NCBI GenBank assembly: GCA_963755055.1
Contig: CAVWIS010000024.1
Coordinates: 1 to 64,000 of the forward strand
DNA from: AP-16 sp963755055
GTDB lineage: Bacteria > Pseudomonadota > Alphaproteobacteria > Rhizobiales > Xanthobacteraceae
DNA length: 64,000 bases
Reading direction: 5' to 3'
The position numbers and the translations under genes were made by a program. The stretch's first letter is position 1. Each line of letters opens with the position of its first letter. This document shows, in pieces, positions 33,263 to 42,611 of the stretch. The notes under the pieces were generated by a model. That model was not told where the DNA came from. It saw only the letters and a list, made by a program, of their open reading frames with translations, and did no database searches.

Positions 33263-34306
33263 TCACATGAGGATGACGGGCCCGCCCTGCCGTGACTGCG
33301 TGCGCGCATCCGATGGTGCCATGCCGTAGCGCCGGCGAAAGACGCGGTTGAAATAGGAGACGTCGCCGAAGCCGCAATCGTAGGCGATGGTGCTGATCTT
33401 GTCGCCGTCGCGGCGCGGGTCGGTCAGGATGCGGTGCGCCAGCGCCAGACGCTGCGCCAGCACGTAATCGGTCAACGTCGTTCCTTCGGTCTCGAACAGC
33501 CTTTGGATGAACCGCGGCGTGCAGCGGTGGCGGGCGGCGAGCGCCGCCACCGACAGGTCGGTGCGGCCGGGATTCTTGGCGATGTCCTGCTTGATTGCGC
33601 GCAGCCGCGCCGCCTGCAGGCCGCGGCCCTGCGCCACCTCGGCGGCGTCCGACGTGGCTCCGATCGCCACCGCCATGAGGTCGCGAACGTGAGTGGCGAT
33701 GAGATGCGGCAGCTCGCCGCCGGCCATCACCTGCTCGTCGCGGGCGACGCCGACATAGTGCGTCAGCAGCTGCAGCGCCCTGGTGTCGCGCGGGATGCGG
33801 CGCAGATAGCGATCCTCCATGCCGGCCACCAGCGGCGCGAGCCGCGCCCGCGCGCAGCACAGTGCGAGCCTCCTGCCGGGCGGGCGATGGGCGAAACTGC
33901 CGGGCTCCGTCAAGGACAGGAGCGTGGCATCGCCGTCGCCGAGTTCGATCTCCCGGCGGCCCTGGGATATGACATTGGCCCCTCCCAGGTTGACCACCAG
34001 GGCGACGCTGTCGTCGCCGTCGGCGCGTGTCTGCAGCGCTCCGCGTTTGCCCGAGCACTGCATCGTCCCCGCCAGCACCTGAAGGCCGGGCAGGGGCCGC
34101 AGCGTCAGATCGGCCACGAACGGGACGTCGTGGAAAGGCTTGACGTCGTAGTTCACTCGCAGCCGCTCGAAGAATTCCTGAAACACCCGGAGCCGCTCGG
34201 GCTCCGGCACCCGTGCGAGCGACAAGGACAGTGGCCCCGGGGCGGCCGGCCGCGAGCCGAGCCGCAAGTCGGGAACGCGCGATCGCCGCCTGGTCAGATT
34301 GCGCAT
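33263..34306 (-). CDS. AraC/XylS-family transcriptional regulator (copy 2 of a tandem pair)
   Basis: This 347-residue regulator has an N-terminal cupin-like ligand/AraC-binding domain (ALVVNLGGANVISQGRREIELGDGDATLLS) and a C-terminal double HTH (DLSVAALAARHRCTPRFIQRLFETEG ... RILTDPRRDGDKISTIAYDCGFGDVSYFNRVFRRRYG). The ATG ending at 34306 was chosen because the preceding GTGCCGGCC-ATG is conserved with the neighbouring copy. A GTG at 34420 that overlaps the neighbour's stop is the alternative and would add 38 unconserved residues. It is closely similar to the upstream regulator over its whole length, including the last 24 bases of coding DNA. Confidence 0.88.
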   Translation of the reverse strand: MRNLTRRRSRVPDLRLGSRPAAPGPLSLSLARVPEPERLRVFQEFFERLRVNYDVKPFHDVPFVADLTLRPLPGLQVLAGTMQCSGKRGALQTRADGDDSVALVVNLGGANVISQGRREIELGDGDATLLSLTEPGSFAHRPPGRRLALCCARARLAPLVAGMEDRYLRRIPRDTRALQLLTHYVGVARDEQVMAGGELPHLIATHVRDLMAVAIGATSDAAEVAQGRGLQAARLRAIKQDIAKNPGRTDLSVAALAARHRCTPRFIQRLFETEGTTLTDYVLAQRLALAHRILTDPRRDGDKISTIAYDCGFGDVSYFNRVFRRRYGMAPSDARTQSRQGGPVILM

Positions 34307-34416
34307 GGCCGGCACCTCGGCTTGCGCTCGCGCCGTTCCCCCCGAGGGGGGCCGGCGGTGTGCAGCGACGCAAAGGTCGTCGATGTTGGCATTTCGTTGC
34401 CTCCTCCGCACGCTTC

Positions 34417-35463
34417 TCACATGAGGATGACGGGCCCGCCTTCTCGCGATTGCGCCCGCACGTCCGACGGCGCCTGGTCATAGCGCCGGCGAAAAACGCG
34501 ATTGAAATAGGAGACGTCGCCGAAGCCGCAATCGTAGGCGACCGCGCTGATCTTGTCGCCGGCGCGGCGCGGGTCGGTCAGGATGCGGTGCGCCAGCGCC
34601 AGGCGCTGCGCCAGCACGTATTCGGTGAACGTCGTCCCCTCGGTCTCGAACAGTCTTTGGATGAAGCGCGGCGTGCAGCGGTGGCGGACGGCAAGCGTCG
34701 CCACCGACAGATCGTCCTGGTCGAGATTCTCGGCGATGTCCTGCTTGATGGAAGCGAGCCGCGCCGCCCGCAAGCCGCGGTCCTGCGCCGCCTCCGCGGC
34801 GTCCCGGGTCGCCCCGATCGCCAGCGCCATGAGGTCGCGGAGGTGAGCGACGACGAGCTGCTGCAGCTCGCCGCTGGCGATGGTCTGCTCGTTCCGCGCG
34901 ACGCCGATATAGTCGGTCAGGAGCCGCAGCGCCTGCGTTTCGCACGGTATGCGGCGCAGATGGCGATCGTTCAGTCCGGCGACCAGCGGAGAGAATTGCG
35001 CCCGTGGACAGCGCAGCGCCAGCATGCCGCCCGGCGGACGGTGCGTGAAGCTGCAAGGGTCCGCCAGCGACACCAGGGTGGCGTCGCCGTCGCCGAGCAC
35101 GATCTCCTGCCCACCCTGGGAGAGCAGATACGGACCTCCCAGGTTGACGATCAGGCCGATGTCGTCGTCGGTGCCGTCGGCGAGCATGTCGCGCGAGCTG
35201 CGGTCGGCCGAGCCTTGCCACCTGCCCAGCAGGAACTGCAGGCCGCGCAGCGGCTGCAGCGTCAGGTCGGCTTCGAACGGGATGTCGTCCGAGGGCTTGA
35301 TCTCGTAGCGCAGCCCCAGGCGGCCAAAAACCTCGCGAAACATGTTGGGCCGCTCATGCTCGGGCACGCGCGCGAGCGAGATGGGGAACGGTCCCGCTCC
35401 GGATGGCCGCGAGCCGAGCAGCAACTCGGGAGTGGGCGACGGGTATCCGGCCAGATCGCTCAT
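34417..35463 (-). CDS. AraC/XylS-family transcriptional regulator (copy 1 of a tandem pair)
   Basis: This 348-residue regulator has the same architecture as its downstream neighbour: a cupin-type sensing domain (GLIVNLGGPYLLSQGGQEIVLGDGDATLVS) then two HTH units (DLSVATLAVRHRCTPRFIQRLFETEG; ISAVAYDCGFGDVSYFNRVFRRRYD). The two HTH regions differ at only about one residue in six, so DNA targets may overlap, whereas the N-terminal halves have diverged more. The start is ATG 35463 (MSDLAGYPSP), with a GTG 9 bases upstream as alternative. No adjacent enzyme operon marks an obvious target. Confidence 0.88.
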   Translation of the reverse strand: MSDLAGYPSPTPELLLGSRPSGAGPFPISLARVPEHERPNMFREVFGRLGLRYEIKPSDDIPFEADLTLQPLRGLQFLLGRWQGSADRSSRDMLADGTDDDIGLIVNLGGPYLLSQGGQEIVLGDGDATLVSLADPCSFTHRPPGGMLALRCPRAQFSPLVAGLNDRHLRRIPCETQALRLLTDYIGVARNEQTIASGELQQLVVAHLRDLMALAIGATRDAAEAAQDRGLRAARLASIKQDIAENLDQDDLSVATLAVRHRCTPRFIQRLFETEGTTFTEYVLAQRLALAHRILTDPRRAGDKISAVAYDCGFGDVSYFNRVFRRRYDQAPSDVRAQSREGGPVILM

Positions 35464-35887
35464 GGCCGGCACCGTGGGTCACGCTGAGGCTTTGCTTGAT
35501 CAGATCGGCGGGTCTTTTCGACCTGTCGCCGCGTACTGGCCCTCGATATTGTCATTGGCCGTTTCCTTCGGCATACCTCCCCGACTTGGCCGGAACTCAT
35601 AATCGTACAATGTTTCCATTTGTTGTCTTCGCGAGGCGCTTTGTTTCGCGGTGCCCGAAGTTCATGTCGTCACCTGCCGGGCGAAGAAACATTCCGCGCC
35701 GAGCGCATCATCGGCAAGGCCGACCTCACAGGTGCACCGGTTCGCCGGCATCCCTTCGGGCTGCGGAAATGCCTGCCGTCGTCGCTGCGCGTTTCAAGGC
35801 GCGGCGACGCAGATGACGATGAAAGAGATGAGTGGTGCGATAAAGCAGCCGGAAGGGGCGGACCTCGCGGGAGACCCTCGGCGACGC
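35464..35887. other. Intergenic region without recognisable gene
   Basis: This 424-base stretch precedes the AraC pair and follows a small minus-strand gene. The part from 35560 to 35660 is clearly lower in GC (CATAATCGTACAATGTTTCC), as expected for a promoter. Open frames here have no family resemblance and are not supported. Confidence 0.35.
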
Positions 35888-36199
35888 TCAGCGCGATCCG
35901 ATGATCCGCGTCCAGCCGACCCGGCGCAGTTTTTCGCGGTATGCCGGCGTGTTCTCGGGCCGCTGCATGAGGGTCAGATCGGCGAAAGCCTGATCGAAAT
36001 CGGCTTTGGTCCTGAGCACCGGCGCGGCGTCGATGCGCGGCATCACGGTCGCGGTTGCGGGCTGATCGACTTCCGCGGTCGTCGTCGCAGTCACCTGGGG
36101 GTCGACCGGCCGAGGGATGTTCGACCATGCGATGGTCGATCCGACGACGAGGCAACCGACAAAAGCAGCCACAAAAAGATTGAAAGGTTTACGCGACAT
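35888..36199 (-). CDS. Small exported or membrane-anchored hypothetical protein
   Basis: This 103-residue protein starts at ATG 36199 after GGCGGAGG. One N-terminal hydrophobic segment (LFVAAFVGCLVVGSTIAW) serves as signal anchor. It is followed by a Thr/Ala/Pro linker and a short charged domain (RTKADFDQAFADLTLMQRPENTPAYREKLRRVGWTRIIGSR). The longer open frame upstream overlaps the patatin gene and is not credible. Function unknown; its divergent position next to a patatin gene may be incidental. Confidence 0.6.
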   Translation of the reverse strand: MSRKPFNLFVAAFVGCLVVGSTIAWSNIPRPVDPQVTATTTAEVDQPATATVMPRIDAAPVLRTKADFDQAFADLTLMQRPENTPAYREKLRRVGWTRIIGSR

Positions 36200-36436
36200 C
36201 GATGCCTCCGCCCCGGGGCATTGCCCCCATTTTGGAGTTTGTCGCGGCCACCAGGGCAAAGGTTCAATCGGGACGGTAGAATCTTCAGGCCGGTCCTCGG
36301 CCCCGGCCATCCCCGCCGCCACGGGCCGCGCAAAGCCGGGGATCCGTTCCGAAAGGACTTGAAATCGGCGGTTGTTTCCGGCACGCCATCCCGTTATCCA
36401 CTGGCCGGGTACAACCCGCTCGCAAGGAGTTTTCCG

Positions 36437-37570
36437 ATGTCGCCGGCAGCACCGCGCGCTACCCCGATCGATGGCGATAAGCTGGAGGACATCGTCGGGT
36501 TCTGCCTCTCCGGCGGTGGTTATCGCGCCATGCTGTTTCACGCGGGCGCGATTTTCCGCATGAACGAGCTCGGGCTGCTCCCCAGGCTGGCCCGCATCTC
36601 GAGCGTGTCCGGCGGCTCGATGACGGCCGCCGCACTGGCGCTGGCCTATCCGAAATTTCAGTACGATCAGGCCGGCCGAGCAACGAACCTGCGGGCCACG
36701 TTCCTCCAGCCGGTGCTCGACCAGGCCGGCAACTCGATCGACGTCGGCGCCGGCTTCGCCGGCATCAACCCGTTCGCATCGGCGGCAGGCGAGGCGGCGA
36801 AAAGCTACAATAAGAACATCACCAAGGGAGCCCGCCTGTCGGTTCTGCCGGCAACGCCCCGGTTCGTGTTCAACGCGACCAGCCTGATGACGGGCGCGAC
36901 GATGCGGTTCCGGTCGGACTATGTTGCCGATTATCATATCGGGCAGTTGCGGGGGGTCGACATATCGCTGGCCGAGGTGGTTGCCGCCTCGTCGGCATTC
37001 CCGCCGGTGCTGTCGCCTTCTGTTGTCGATATCTCGACCGGCTCTCCGGTCGATCCCGCCGGGATGGGGCCGCTGGCAAGGCCGCCCTACACCAAGACCG
37101 CGGTGCTCACCGATGGCGGGATCTATGACAATCTGGGCACGGAGACGGTGTGGAAGCGCTGTCGGACCGTCCTGGTGAGCAATGCCGGGAAGCCGTTCGG
37201 CTTCGAGGAGAACCCGGCCCACAACTGGTTGCAGCAATCGCTGCGCGTGATCGACATCACCATGGATCAGTCGGAGGATCTGCGCGAGCGGATCCTCGTG
37301 CACGCCTACGAGATCGGTGCCCGGATGGGCGCCATGTGGGGGCTCAGCTCCGGACTGAACGATCCGGCCGAGCGCCCGCCGCTCCTGACCGCCGGGGAGT
37401 TTTCCGACGTGCAGAAAATCCCGACCCGGCTGACGCGTTTCTCAAAAACCGACCAGGCCCTCGTGCTGAAGGCCGGCTACGCTCACGCGACCTCCCGCAT
37501 CCGGAAATATTACACGCCGGCCAAAGGCGGTCCCGTCGATGTGCCGGATGGGGCCTGGCCAACGCCGTGA
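36437..37570 (+). CDS. Patatin-like phospholipase
   Basis: This 377-residue hydrolase uses a Ser-Asp dyad to cleave acyl esters of phospholipids. It shows the oxyanion glycines CLSGGGYRAMLFHAG, the nucleophile elbow SSVSGGSM (G-x-S-x-G-like) and the catalytic Asp in LTDGGIYDNLG. An unusual feature is the helical insertion between residues ~85 and 150. There is no signal peptide, so it is cytosolic or secreted by another route. The start at 36437 follows AAGGAG. The IS701 element lies 41 bases after its stop and does not disrupt it. Confidence 0.88.
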   Translation: MSPAAPRATPIDGDKLEDIVGFCLSGGGYRAMLFHAGAIFRMNELGLLPRLARISSVSGGSMTAAALALAYPKFQYDQAGRATNLRATFLQPVLDQAGNSIDVGAGFAGINPFASAAGEAAKSYNKNITKGARLSVLPATPRFVFNATSLMTGATMRFRSDYVADYHIGQLRGVDISLAEVVAASSAFPPVLSPSVVDISTGSPVDPAGMGPLARPPYTKTAVLTDGGIYDNLGTETVWKRCRTVLVSNAGKPFGFEENPAHNWLQQSLRVIDITMDQSEDLRERILVHAYEIGARMGAMWGLSSGLNDPAERPPLLTAGEFSDVQKIPTRLTRFSKTDQALVLKAGYAHATSRIRKYYTPAKGGPVDVPDGAWPTP

Positions 37571-37611
37571 CGAAGGCGTGGCTCAAGGGCGACGATCCCG
37601 TCGTCCATTAG

Positions 37612-39105
37612 CACCACTGAGTCAGAAAGTCGCAGGGTGGGGGATTTGGAGAATCACGTAGTGGAGAGGATTCCCATTGAGATCCAGGGGGTTGGGATGG
37701 TTCTCCGGAGAGCGAAGGGTATTAAATCGCGGTTTCGGCAGTACGTCGAGGGTCTTGTGAGCGTGATTGGGCACGCGGATCGTGCTGGCCCGTTGCGCGA
37801 CTATTGCACGGGCTTGGTGATGCCGGTCGCACGCAAGAGTGTTGAACCGATGGCGGCGATCACGGCGCCGGGGCGAACAGCGGCGCAGCATCAGTCGTTG
37901 CTGCATTTTGTCGGGCAAGGCGGTTGGTCCGACGGGGAGGTCTTGGCCAAAGTTCGCGAGATGGTATTGCCGCGGATTGAGCGTCATGGATCGATCAGGG
38001 CCTGGATCATCGACGATACGAGCTTCCCCAAGAAGGGACGGCATTCGGTTGGGGTGGCGCACCAGTACTGCGGGCAGCTTGGCAAACAGGCGAACTGCCA
38101 AGTCGCCGTCTCGCTGTCGATCGCCAATGACGCGGCAAGCTTGCCGGTGGCCTATCGGCTGTATTTGACGAAAGACTGGGCGGAGGACGCGGCACGCCGA
38201 TCCAAGGTGGGCGTGCCTGAGCACATCGACTTCAAGACCAAGCCGGAGATCGCGCTTGAGCACATCCGCTGGGCGTGTGAAGTGGGCCTTCCTGGCGAGA
38301 TGGTGCTGGTGGATGCCGGCTATGGCCATGACTCCAAGCTGCGTGCCGGCATCACAGAGTTGGGGAAGGTCTATGCTGCCGGCATTCAGCCGCAGACCTT
38401 GGTGTGTCCGCCGGGCAAGCGACCCGGCGGCGCGCCGAAGAAGGGGCACCGTCGCGCACCCGCGGCGATCTCGGCGAAGGAAGTCGCGCTCAGGCTGCCG
38501 GCAAAAGCGTGGCGCACGATCGAGTGGCGTGAAGGCACGAATGAACGGCTGTCCTCACGGTTTGCCCGTGTGCATGTTCACGTTGCGTCGATCCGCGAGC
38601 GTTCCGAGGTGCCGGCGAGGGAGTGGCTGCTGATCGAGTGGCCCGAGGGCGAGAAAGAGCCCACCAAATATTGGCTTTCGACCTTACCGAGCAGTATCTC
38701 GCTCCGCGATCTGGTCGACGCCGCCAAGCTGCGCTGGCGCGTCGAGCGCGACTATCTGGAGCTCAAGCAGGAGGTCGGCCTCGGGCATTTCGAAGGACGG
38801 GGATGGCTCGGCTTTCACCATCACGCCACTATGTGCATCGCCGCATACGGTTTCCTGATCTCCGAAAGGGAGACAATTCCCCCCTCGAGACCACGTTCCG
38901 CCAGGTTGTTCCCGGAACTTGCCGTATCCGACGGTTACCGACCCAGAGGATCCCCCGTTGCGGCCTGAGCGACATGTCCCAAATTCAATCGCAACCATGC
39001 GCCAATGGCTCATCGATGCTATCGTCACACGCCTGCCACGATGCCCATGCTGTCACGCTCCAAACCCGCGGCATTCGCGGCAGAATCGTTAATGACGCAG
39101 TAGTG
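37612..39105 (+). mobile_element. IS701-family insertion sequence, complete, 1494 bp, TTAG target duplication
   Basis: The left end CACCACTGAGTCA (37612-37624) and the inverted right end, read as CACTACTGCGTCA (39105-39093), match at 11 of 13 positions. Both ends are flanked directly by TTAG (37608-37611 and 39106-39109), the 4-base YTAG duplication typical of the IS701 family. The element encodes one intact transposase in the left-to-right direction. The right-hand TTAG is also the border of a palindromic repeat that continues at 39111. Confidence 0.9.
37637..38968 (+). CDS. IS701-family DDE transposase
   Basis: This 443-residue transposase has the IS701 DDE core: first Asp in WIIDDTSFPKKGRHSVGVAHQYCGQ, second Asp in MVLVDAGYGHDSKLR, and Glu in RDYLELKQEVGLGHFEGR, followed by the HHHATMCIAAYGFL helix. 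The frame is uninterrupted, so the element may be active. The open frame begins with GTG 37637; ATG 37697 (MVLRRAKGIK) is an alternative start, but the N-terminal residues fit the family. It fills the element between its terminal repeats. Confidence 0.92.
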   Translation: MGDLENHVVERIPIEIQGVGMVLRRAKGIKSRFRQYVEGLVSVIGHADRAGPLRDYCTGLVMPVARKSVEPMAAITAPGRTAAQHQSLLHFVGQGGWSDGEVLAKVREMVLPRIERHGSIRAWIIDDTSFPKKGRHSVGVAHQYCGQLGKQANCQVAVSLSIANDAASLPVAYRLYLTKDWAEDAARRSKVGVPEHIDFKTKPEIALEHIRWACEVGLPGEMVLVDAGYGHDSKLRAGITELGKVYAAGIQPQTLVCPPGKRPGGAPKKGHRRAPAAISAKEVALRLPAKAWRTIEWREGTNERLSSRFARVHVHVASIRERSEVPAREWLLIEWPEGEKEPTKYWLSTLPSSISLRDLVDAAKLRWRVERDYLELKQEVGLGHFEGRGWLGFHHHATMCIAAYGFLISERETIPPSRPRSARLFPELAVSDGYRPRGSPVAA

Positions 39106-39110
39106 TTAGA

Positions 39111-39154
39111 GCATTTCCCGGAAAAGTGGGCACCGGTTTTCCGAAAGGAAATGC
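39111..39154. repeat. Palindromic repeat, module-A type
   Basis: GCATTTCC+CGGAAAA pairs with TTTTCCG+GGAAATGC around the loop GTGGGCACCGG. It is the same architecture and nearly the same loop as module A at 5887-5931 and 45285-45338 (loop GTGGATACCGG). TTAG precedes it directly and is shared with the insertion sequence. Confidence 0.8.
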
Positions 39155-39168
39155 GACAAGTGTTGAAT

Positions 39169-39232
39169 CTAGAGCGCTTTCCGGCCACTGCCCATCCGAT
39201 TTCATGGTCAACCTAATCGGAAAGCGCTCTAG
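39169..39232. repeat. CTAG-bounded palindromic repeat
   Basis: The arms CTAGAGCGCTTTCCG and CGGAAAGCGCTCTAG enclose about 34 bases, giving a 64-bp element with CTAG at both ends. It lies between the insertion sequence and the mltB gene's 3' end. Confidence 0.8.
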
Positions 39233-39285
39233 CGTGCCGTAAGCCGGTAATCCTCGTTGAACGGGGCCTCGGCGATGCCGGCGGC

Positions 39286-40092
39286 TCAGGGACCCGCCAG
39301 CCGCTCGGCGAAGAGCGCCATTGTCTTGCGGTAGACCACCGAGCGGTTCCACTCGCGCATGACCTCGAAATTCGCCGTGCCCTCGCCGAACGGCGCGCCG
39401 GCCTGCCAGCCGTTGACCTTCAGCAGGTTGGCCGTCGAGGCGAGCACGTCGGGCACGCTGTGGCGCAGATCGACGTGCCCGTTGCCATCATAGTCGACGC
39501 CGTACTTGATGTAGGAGGACGGCAGGAACTGGGTCTGGCCGATCTCGCCCGCATAGGCGCCGATCAGGTCGCGCAGCGGAAGATCGCCGCGCTGGACGAT
39601 CTGCAGCGCGGCGAGAAGCTCGCGCTGAAACAGCTCGCTGCGGCGGCAGTCATGCGCCAGGGTGGCGATCGTGCGGATCACCGGCAGCTTGCCCATGTCG
39701 CCTGAGCCGTTGTCGCTTTCGAGCGTCCAGATCGCCATGAGCAGCGTCGCCGGCACGCCGAACTGGCGCTCGACGCGCGCGAGCAGCGCGCCATGGCGCT
39801 GCATCAGCTGTCTGGCGCGCTTGATGCGCGCCGGGATGACGCGGGTCGCGGCGTAGTCCTCGAAACTCTTGCGGAACGTGTTGCGCTGGCGCCGGTCGAA
39901 GGACAGCACCGCGGGATCCAGCGTGACCCCGGCAAACGCGCTGTCGATCACCGTCCGCGAGACCCCGGCCGCCGCGGCCTCGCGTCCCATGGCGGCGAGG
40001 AAGGTGTTGAAATCCCCGCCGCATGTCGCCGCGCCGGCGGGCGCCGCGACAAGCAGGGTGCAGAGCAGAATCGCCAGCGTCCATAACCGCAT
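39286..40092 (-). CDS. Lytic murein transglycosylase, MltB family
   Basis: This 268-residue periplasmic enzyme cleaves peptidoglycan between MurNAc and GlcNAc, forming anhydro ends. It has a signal peptide (LWTLAILLCTLLVAAPAGA), the MltB-type FDRRQRNTFRKSFEDYAATRV, the catalytic Glu in AIWTLESDNGSGDMG, and AYAGEIGQTQFLPSSYIKYGVDYDGNGHVDL (substrate- and Ca-binding EF-like loop). A peptidoglycan-binding domain is absent, and there is no lipobox. The start was taken at ATG 40092 because GAGGA lies just upstream of it. The stop lies about 50 bases from a palindromic repeat. Confidence 0.9.
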   Translation of the reverse strand: MRLWTLAILLCTLLVAAPAGAATCGGDFNTFLAAMGREAAAAGVSRTVIDSAFAGVTLDPAVLSFDRRQRNTFRKSFEDYAATRVIPARIKRARQLMQRHGALLARVERQFGVPATLLMAIWTLESDNGSGDMGKLPVIRTIATLAHDCRRSELFQRELLAALQIVQRGDLPLRDLIGAYAGEIGQTQFLPSSYIKYGVDYDGNGHVDLRHSVPDVLASTANLLKVNGWQAGAPFGEGTANFEVMREWNRSVVYRKTMALFAERLAGP

Positions 40093-40383
40093 GCCTGTCC
40101 TCAATGTTCGCCGTCCCGGGGATCATCGCACAGGGAGGAAGCCGGGCAAAGCCGACATCCGGGCGTCAATGATCGGCTTGTCCGTGCACCAACCGAGTCT
40201 CCAGGGCGCGATGTCCGGCGCCCCGGCCGCGTGCGGTTCGAGACCCTTGGCTAGCTTGACAGGAGGCATCCGGGCAACTCACCATCCGGCAAAAGGGTGC
40301 CGCAGGCGGTGGGCACTGCCCTCGTTTGTCAAGAAACGGCTCGGCAGAGGCCGAGTGAGCGCCCGGAGAGAGGGAGAACGCCC

Positions 40384-41589
40384 ATGACGCCTCACCGTAT
40401 GTGGGCGGCGGCATTCATCGCCGCCGCTCTGGTCCCGTCGGCGGTCGCCGCCGAAAACACCATCAAGATCGGCTTTCCGATGCCGTTGTCCGGTCCGGCC
40501 TCGGTCTATGGCGTGCCGATCACCAAGGGCGCCGAGATGGCGGTCGCAGGAGATCAACGCCAAGGGCGGCGTGCTCGGCCGCAAGCTCGAGCTGCTGACG
40601 CGCGACAGCAAGGCGAGCGCCGACGAGGCGGTGCGGCTCGCGCGCGAACTGATCATCAAGAACAATGTCGACTTCCTGTCGGGACGCTGACCTCGGCGGA
40701 GGCGCCGGCGGTGTCGACCATCGCCAAGGAGAACAAGATCGTCTTCATCGCGCCGACGTCGAAGACCATCCAGCTGACCTCGCCGGCGAACCTGCACCCC
40801 TACATCTTCCGCCTCGCCTCCAACACCGACATCGACGGCCGCACCGGCGCCGCGATCATCGCCCAGTGGAAGGAGGTGAAGAAGGTCGCCACCATCGCGC
40901 CCGACTACGCCTATGGCCGCGACGCGGTCGGCGCCTTCGTCGAGTTCATCAAGAAGGCGCGGCCCGACATCGAGATCGTCGACCAGCAATGGCCGAAGCT
41001 CGGCCAGAGCCGACTTCACGCCCTTCATCACCGCGCAGATGGCCAAGAAGCCGGACGCGGTGTTCTGCGACGTGTTCGGCGGCGACTTCGTCACGCTCGC
41101 CAAGCAGGCGGCCCCGCTCGGCTATTTCAAGGCGATCAACAATCGTCTGGTCGACGGCGGCGAGGTCGGGACGACCGACGCGGCGCATGGCGCTCGGCGC
41201 CGACTATCCCTACGGCATCTGGTCCGATGCCTACGATCCGGTGATCTGGCCGGAGAACGAGCCGCCGGCGCACAAGGTCTACATCGAGAACCTCAAGGCC
41301 TTCACCAAGGAGCAGTACGCGTCGGGCTGGGCGATCATGGGCTACAGCTCGATCTACGCGCTGGTCGAGGGTATCAAGAAGGCCGGCAGCACCAACTCCG
41401 ACAAGGTCGCCAAGGCGCTGCGCGGGGCTGACCTTCGACACGCCGGTCGGCAAGCGCACGTTCGATGCGAAGACCCACGAGACCGCGATGGGCGAGTTCT
41501 GGGGCCAGATGGTGAAGGACGACCGCTACCCATTCGCCATCATGAAGAATCCCAAGTATCTCGCCCAGGGACCCTTCACCACCAACTAG
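40384..41589 (+). pseudogene. ABC transporter substrate-binding protein (LivK-like), about five frameshifts
   Basis: This is a branched-chain-amino-acid/amide-type periplasmic receptor. The signal peptide (MWAAAFIAAALVPSAVAAE) and IKIGFPMPLSGPASVYG open the gene. Conserved pieces then appear in alternating frames: QEINAKGGVLGRKLEL, GTLTSAEAPAVSTIAKENKIVF, VATIAPDYAYGRDAVGAFVEF, AVFCDVFGGDFVTLAKQA, and the end TFDAKTHETAMGEFWGQM. Frame breaks lie near 40546, 40682, 41010, 41187 and 41426. Four read as one-base insertions and one (40682) as a deletion, which agrees with a total length divisible by three. About 400 residues when joined. No amino-acid motif is lost. Confidence 0.8.
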
Positions 41590-41723
41590 CAAGCATGTCG
41601 TCATGCGCGGGCTTGTCCCGCGCATCGACGTTTTCCTTCGTGGATGGCCGGGACAAGCCTGGACAAGCCCGGCCATGACCGGGCGCTTGTGATCGCGAGC
41701 TGGCCGCAACCGGGGACTGACTG

Positions 41724-42611
41724 ATGATCGAGCCGTCGTTCCTGTTCGGTCAGTTCCTCGGCGGCCTCACCACCGCGATGTTCCTGTTCCTGATCGCCTC
41801 GGGCCTGTCGCTGGTGTTCGGCGTGATGCGCGTGCTCAACTTCGCGCACGGCTCCTTCTACATGCTCGGCGCCTATCTCGCCTGGCAGGTCGTGCAGTGG
41901 CTCGGGCCGGCGCCGCACGCGCTTCTGGCTCGCGGCGCTCGGCGCGGCGCTCGGCGTGGCGCTGCTCGGCGCGGTCGTCGAGCGGCTGCTGCTGCGCTAG
42001 CTCTACGGGCGCGAGGAGCTCTACCAGCTGCTGCTCACCTACGCGCTGGTGCTGATCCTGGGCGATGCCGCCAAGGCGATCTGGGGCACCCAGCAGCTCT
42101 CGGTGTCGCGACCGCCGGTGCTTGCCGGCGGCTTCGAGGTGTTCGGCACCACGCTGCCGGCCTACAATCTGTTCATCATGCTGGTCGGGCCGGCGATCGC
42201 GGTCGGCGACTGGCTCGTGCTCACGCGCAGCAGCGCCGGGCGCATGGTGCGGGCGGCGGCGCTCGACCGCGAGATGCTGGGCGCGCTCGGCGCCAATGTC
42301 GGCGCGATCTATACCGGCATGTTCGTCGTCAGCTCGTTTCTCGCCGGCCTGTCCGGCGCGCTGGTGACGCCGATCCAGAGCATCGTGCCCGGGCATGGAC
42401 GTCGAGATCATCGTCGAGGCGTTCATCGTCGTGGTGATCGGCGGCCTCGGCTCGTTCTGGGGCACGTTCTGGGGCTCGGTGATCTACGGCCAGGTGCTGT
42501 CGTTCGGCATCCTGATCTTTCCGAGCTTCTCGCATCTTCTCGGTGTTCGCCCTGATGGCGGTGATCCTGATCGTGCGCCCGTGGGGCCTGTTCGGCCGGC
42601 CGCTGCGATGA
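41724..42611 (+). pseudogene. ABC transporter permease (LivH-like), frameshifts plus in-frame stop
   Basis: This membrane permease starts MIEPSFLFGQFLGGLTTAMFLFLIASGLSLVFGVMRVLNFAHGSFYMLGAYLAWQ, the standard LivH opening. It continues in other frames through YALVLILGDAAKAIWG, LVGPAIAVGDWLVLTRSSAGRMVRAA, GANVGAIYTGMFVVSSFLAGLSGAL, and VEIIVEAFIVVVIGGLGSFWG. Breaks occur near 41928, 42395 and 42540, and a TAG stop interrupts at 41998-42000. The end (WGLFGRPLR) overlaps the next gene's ATG by 4 bases (ATGA). It is second in the damaged operon. Confidence 0.78.
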
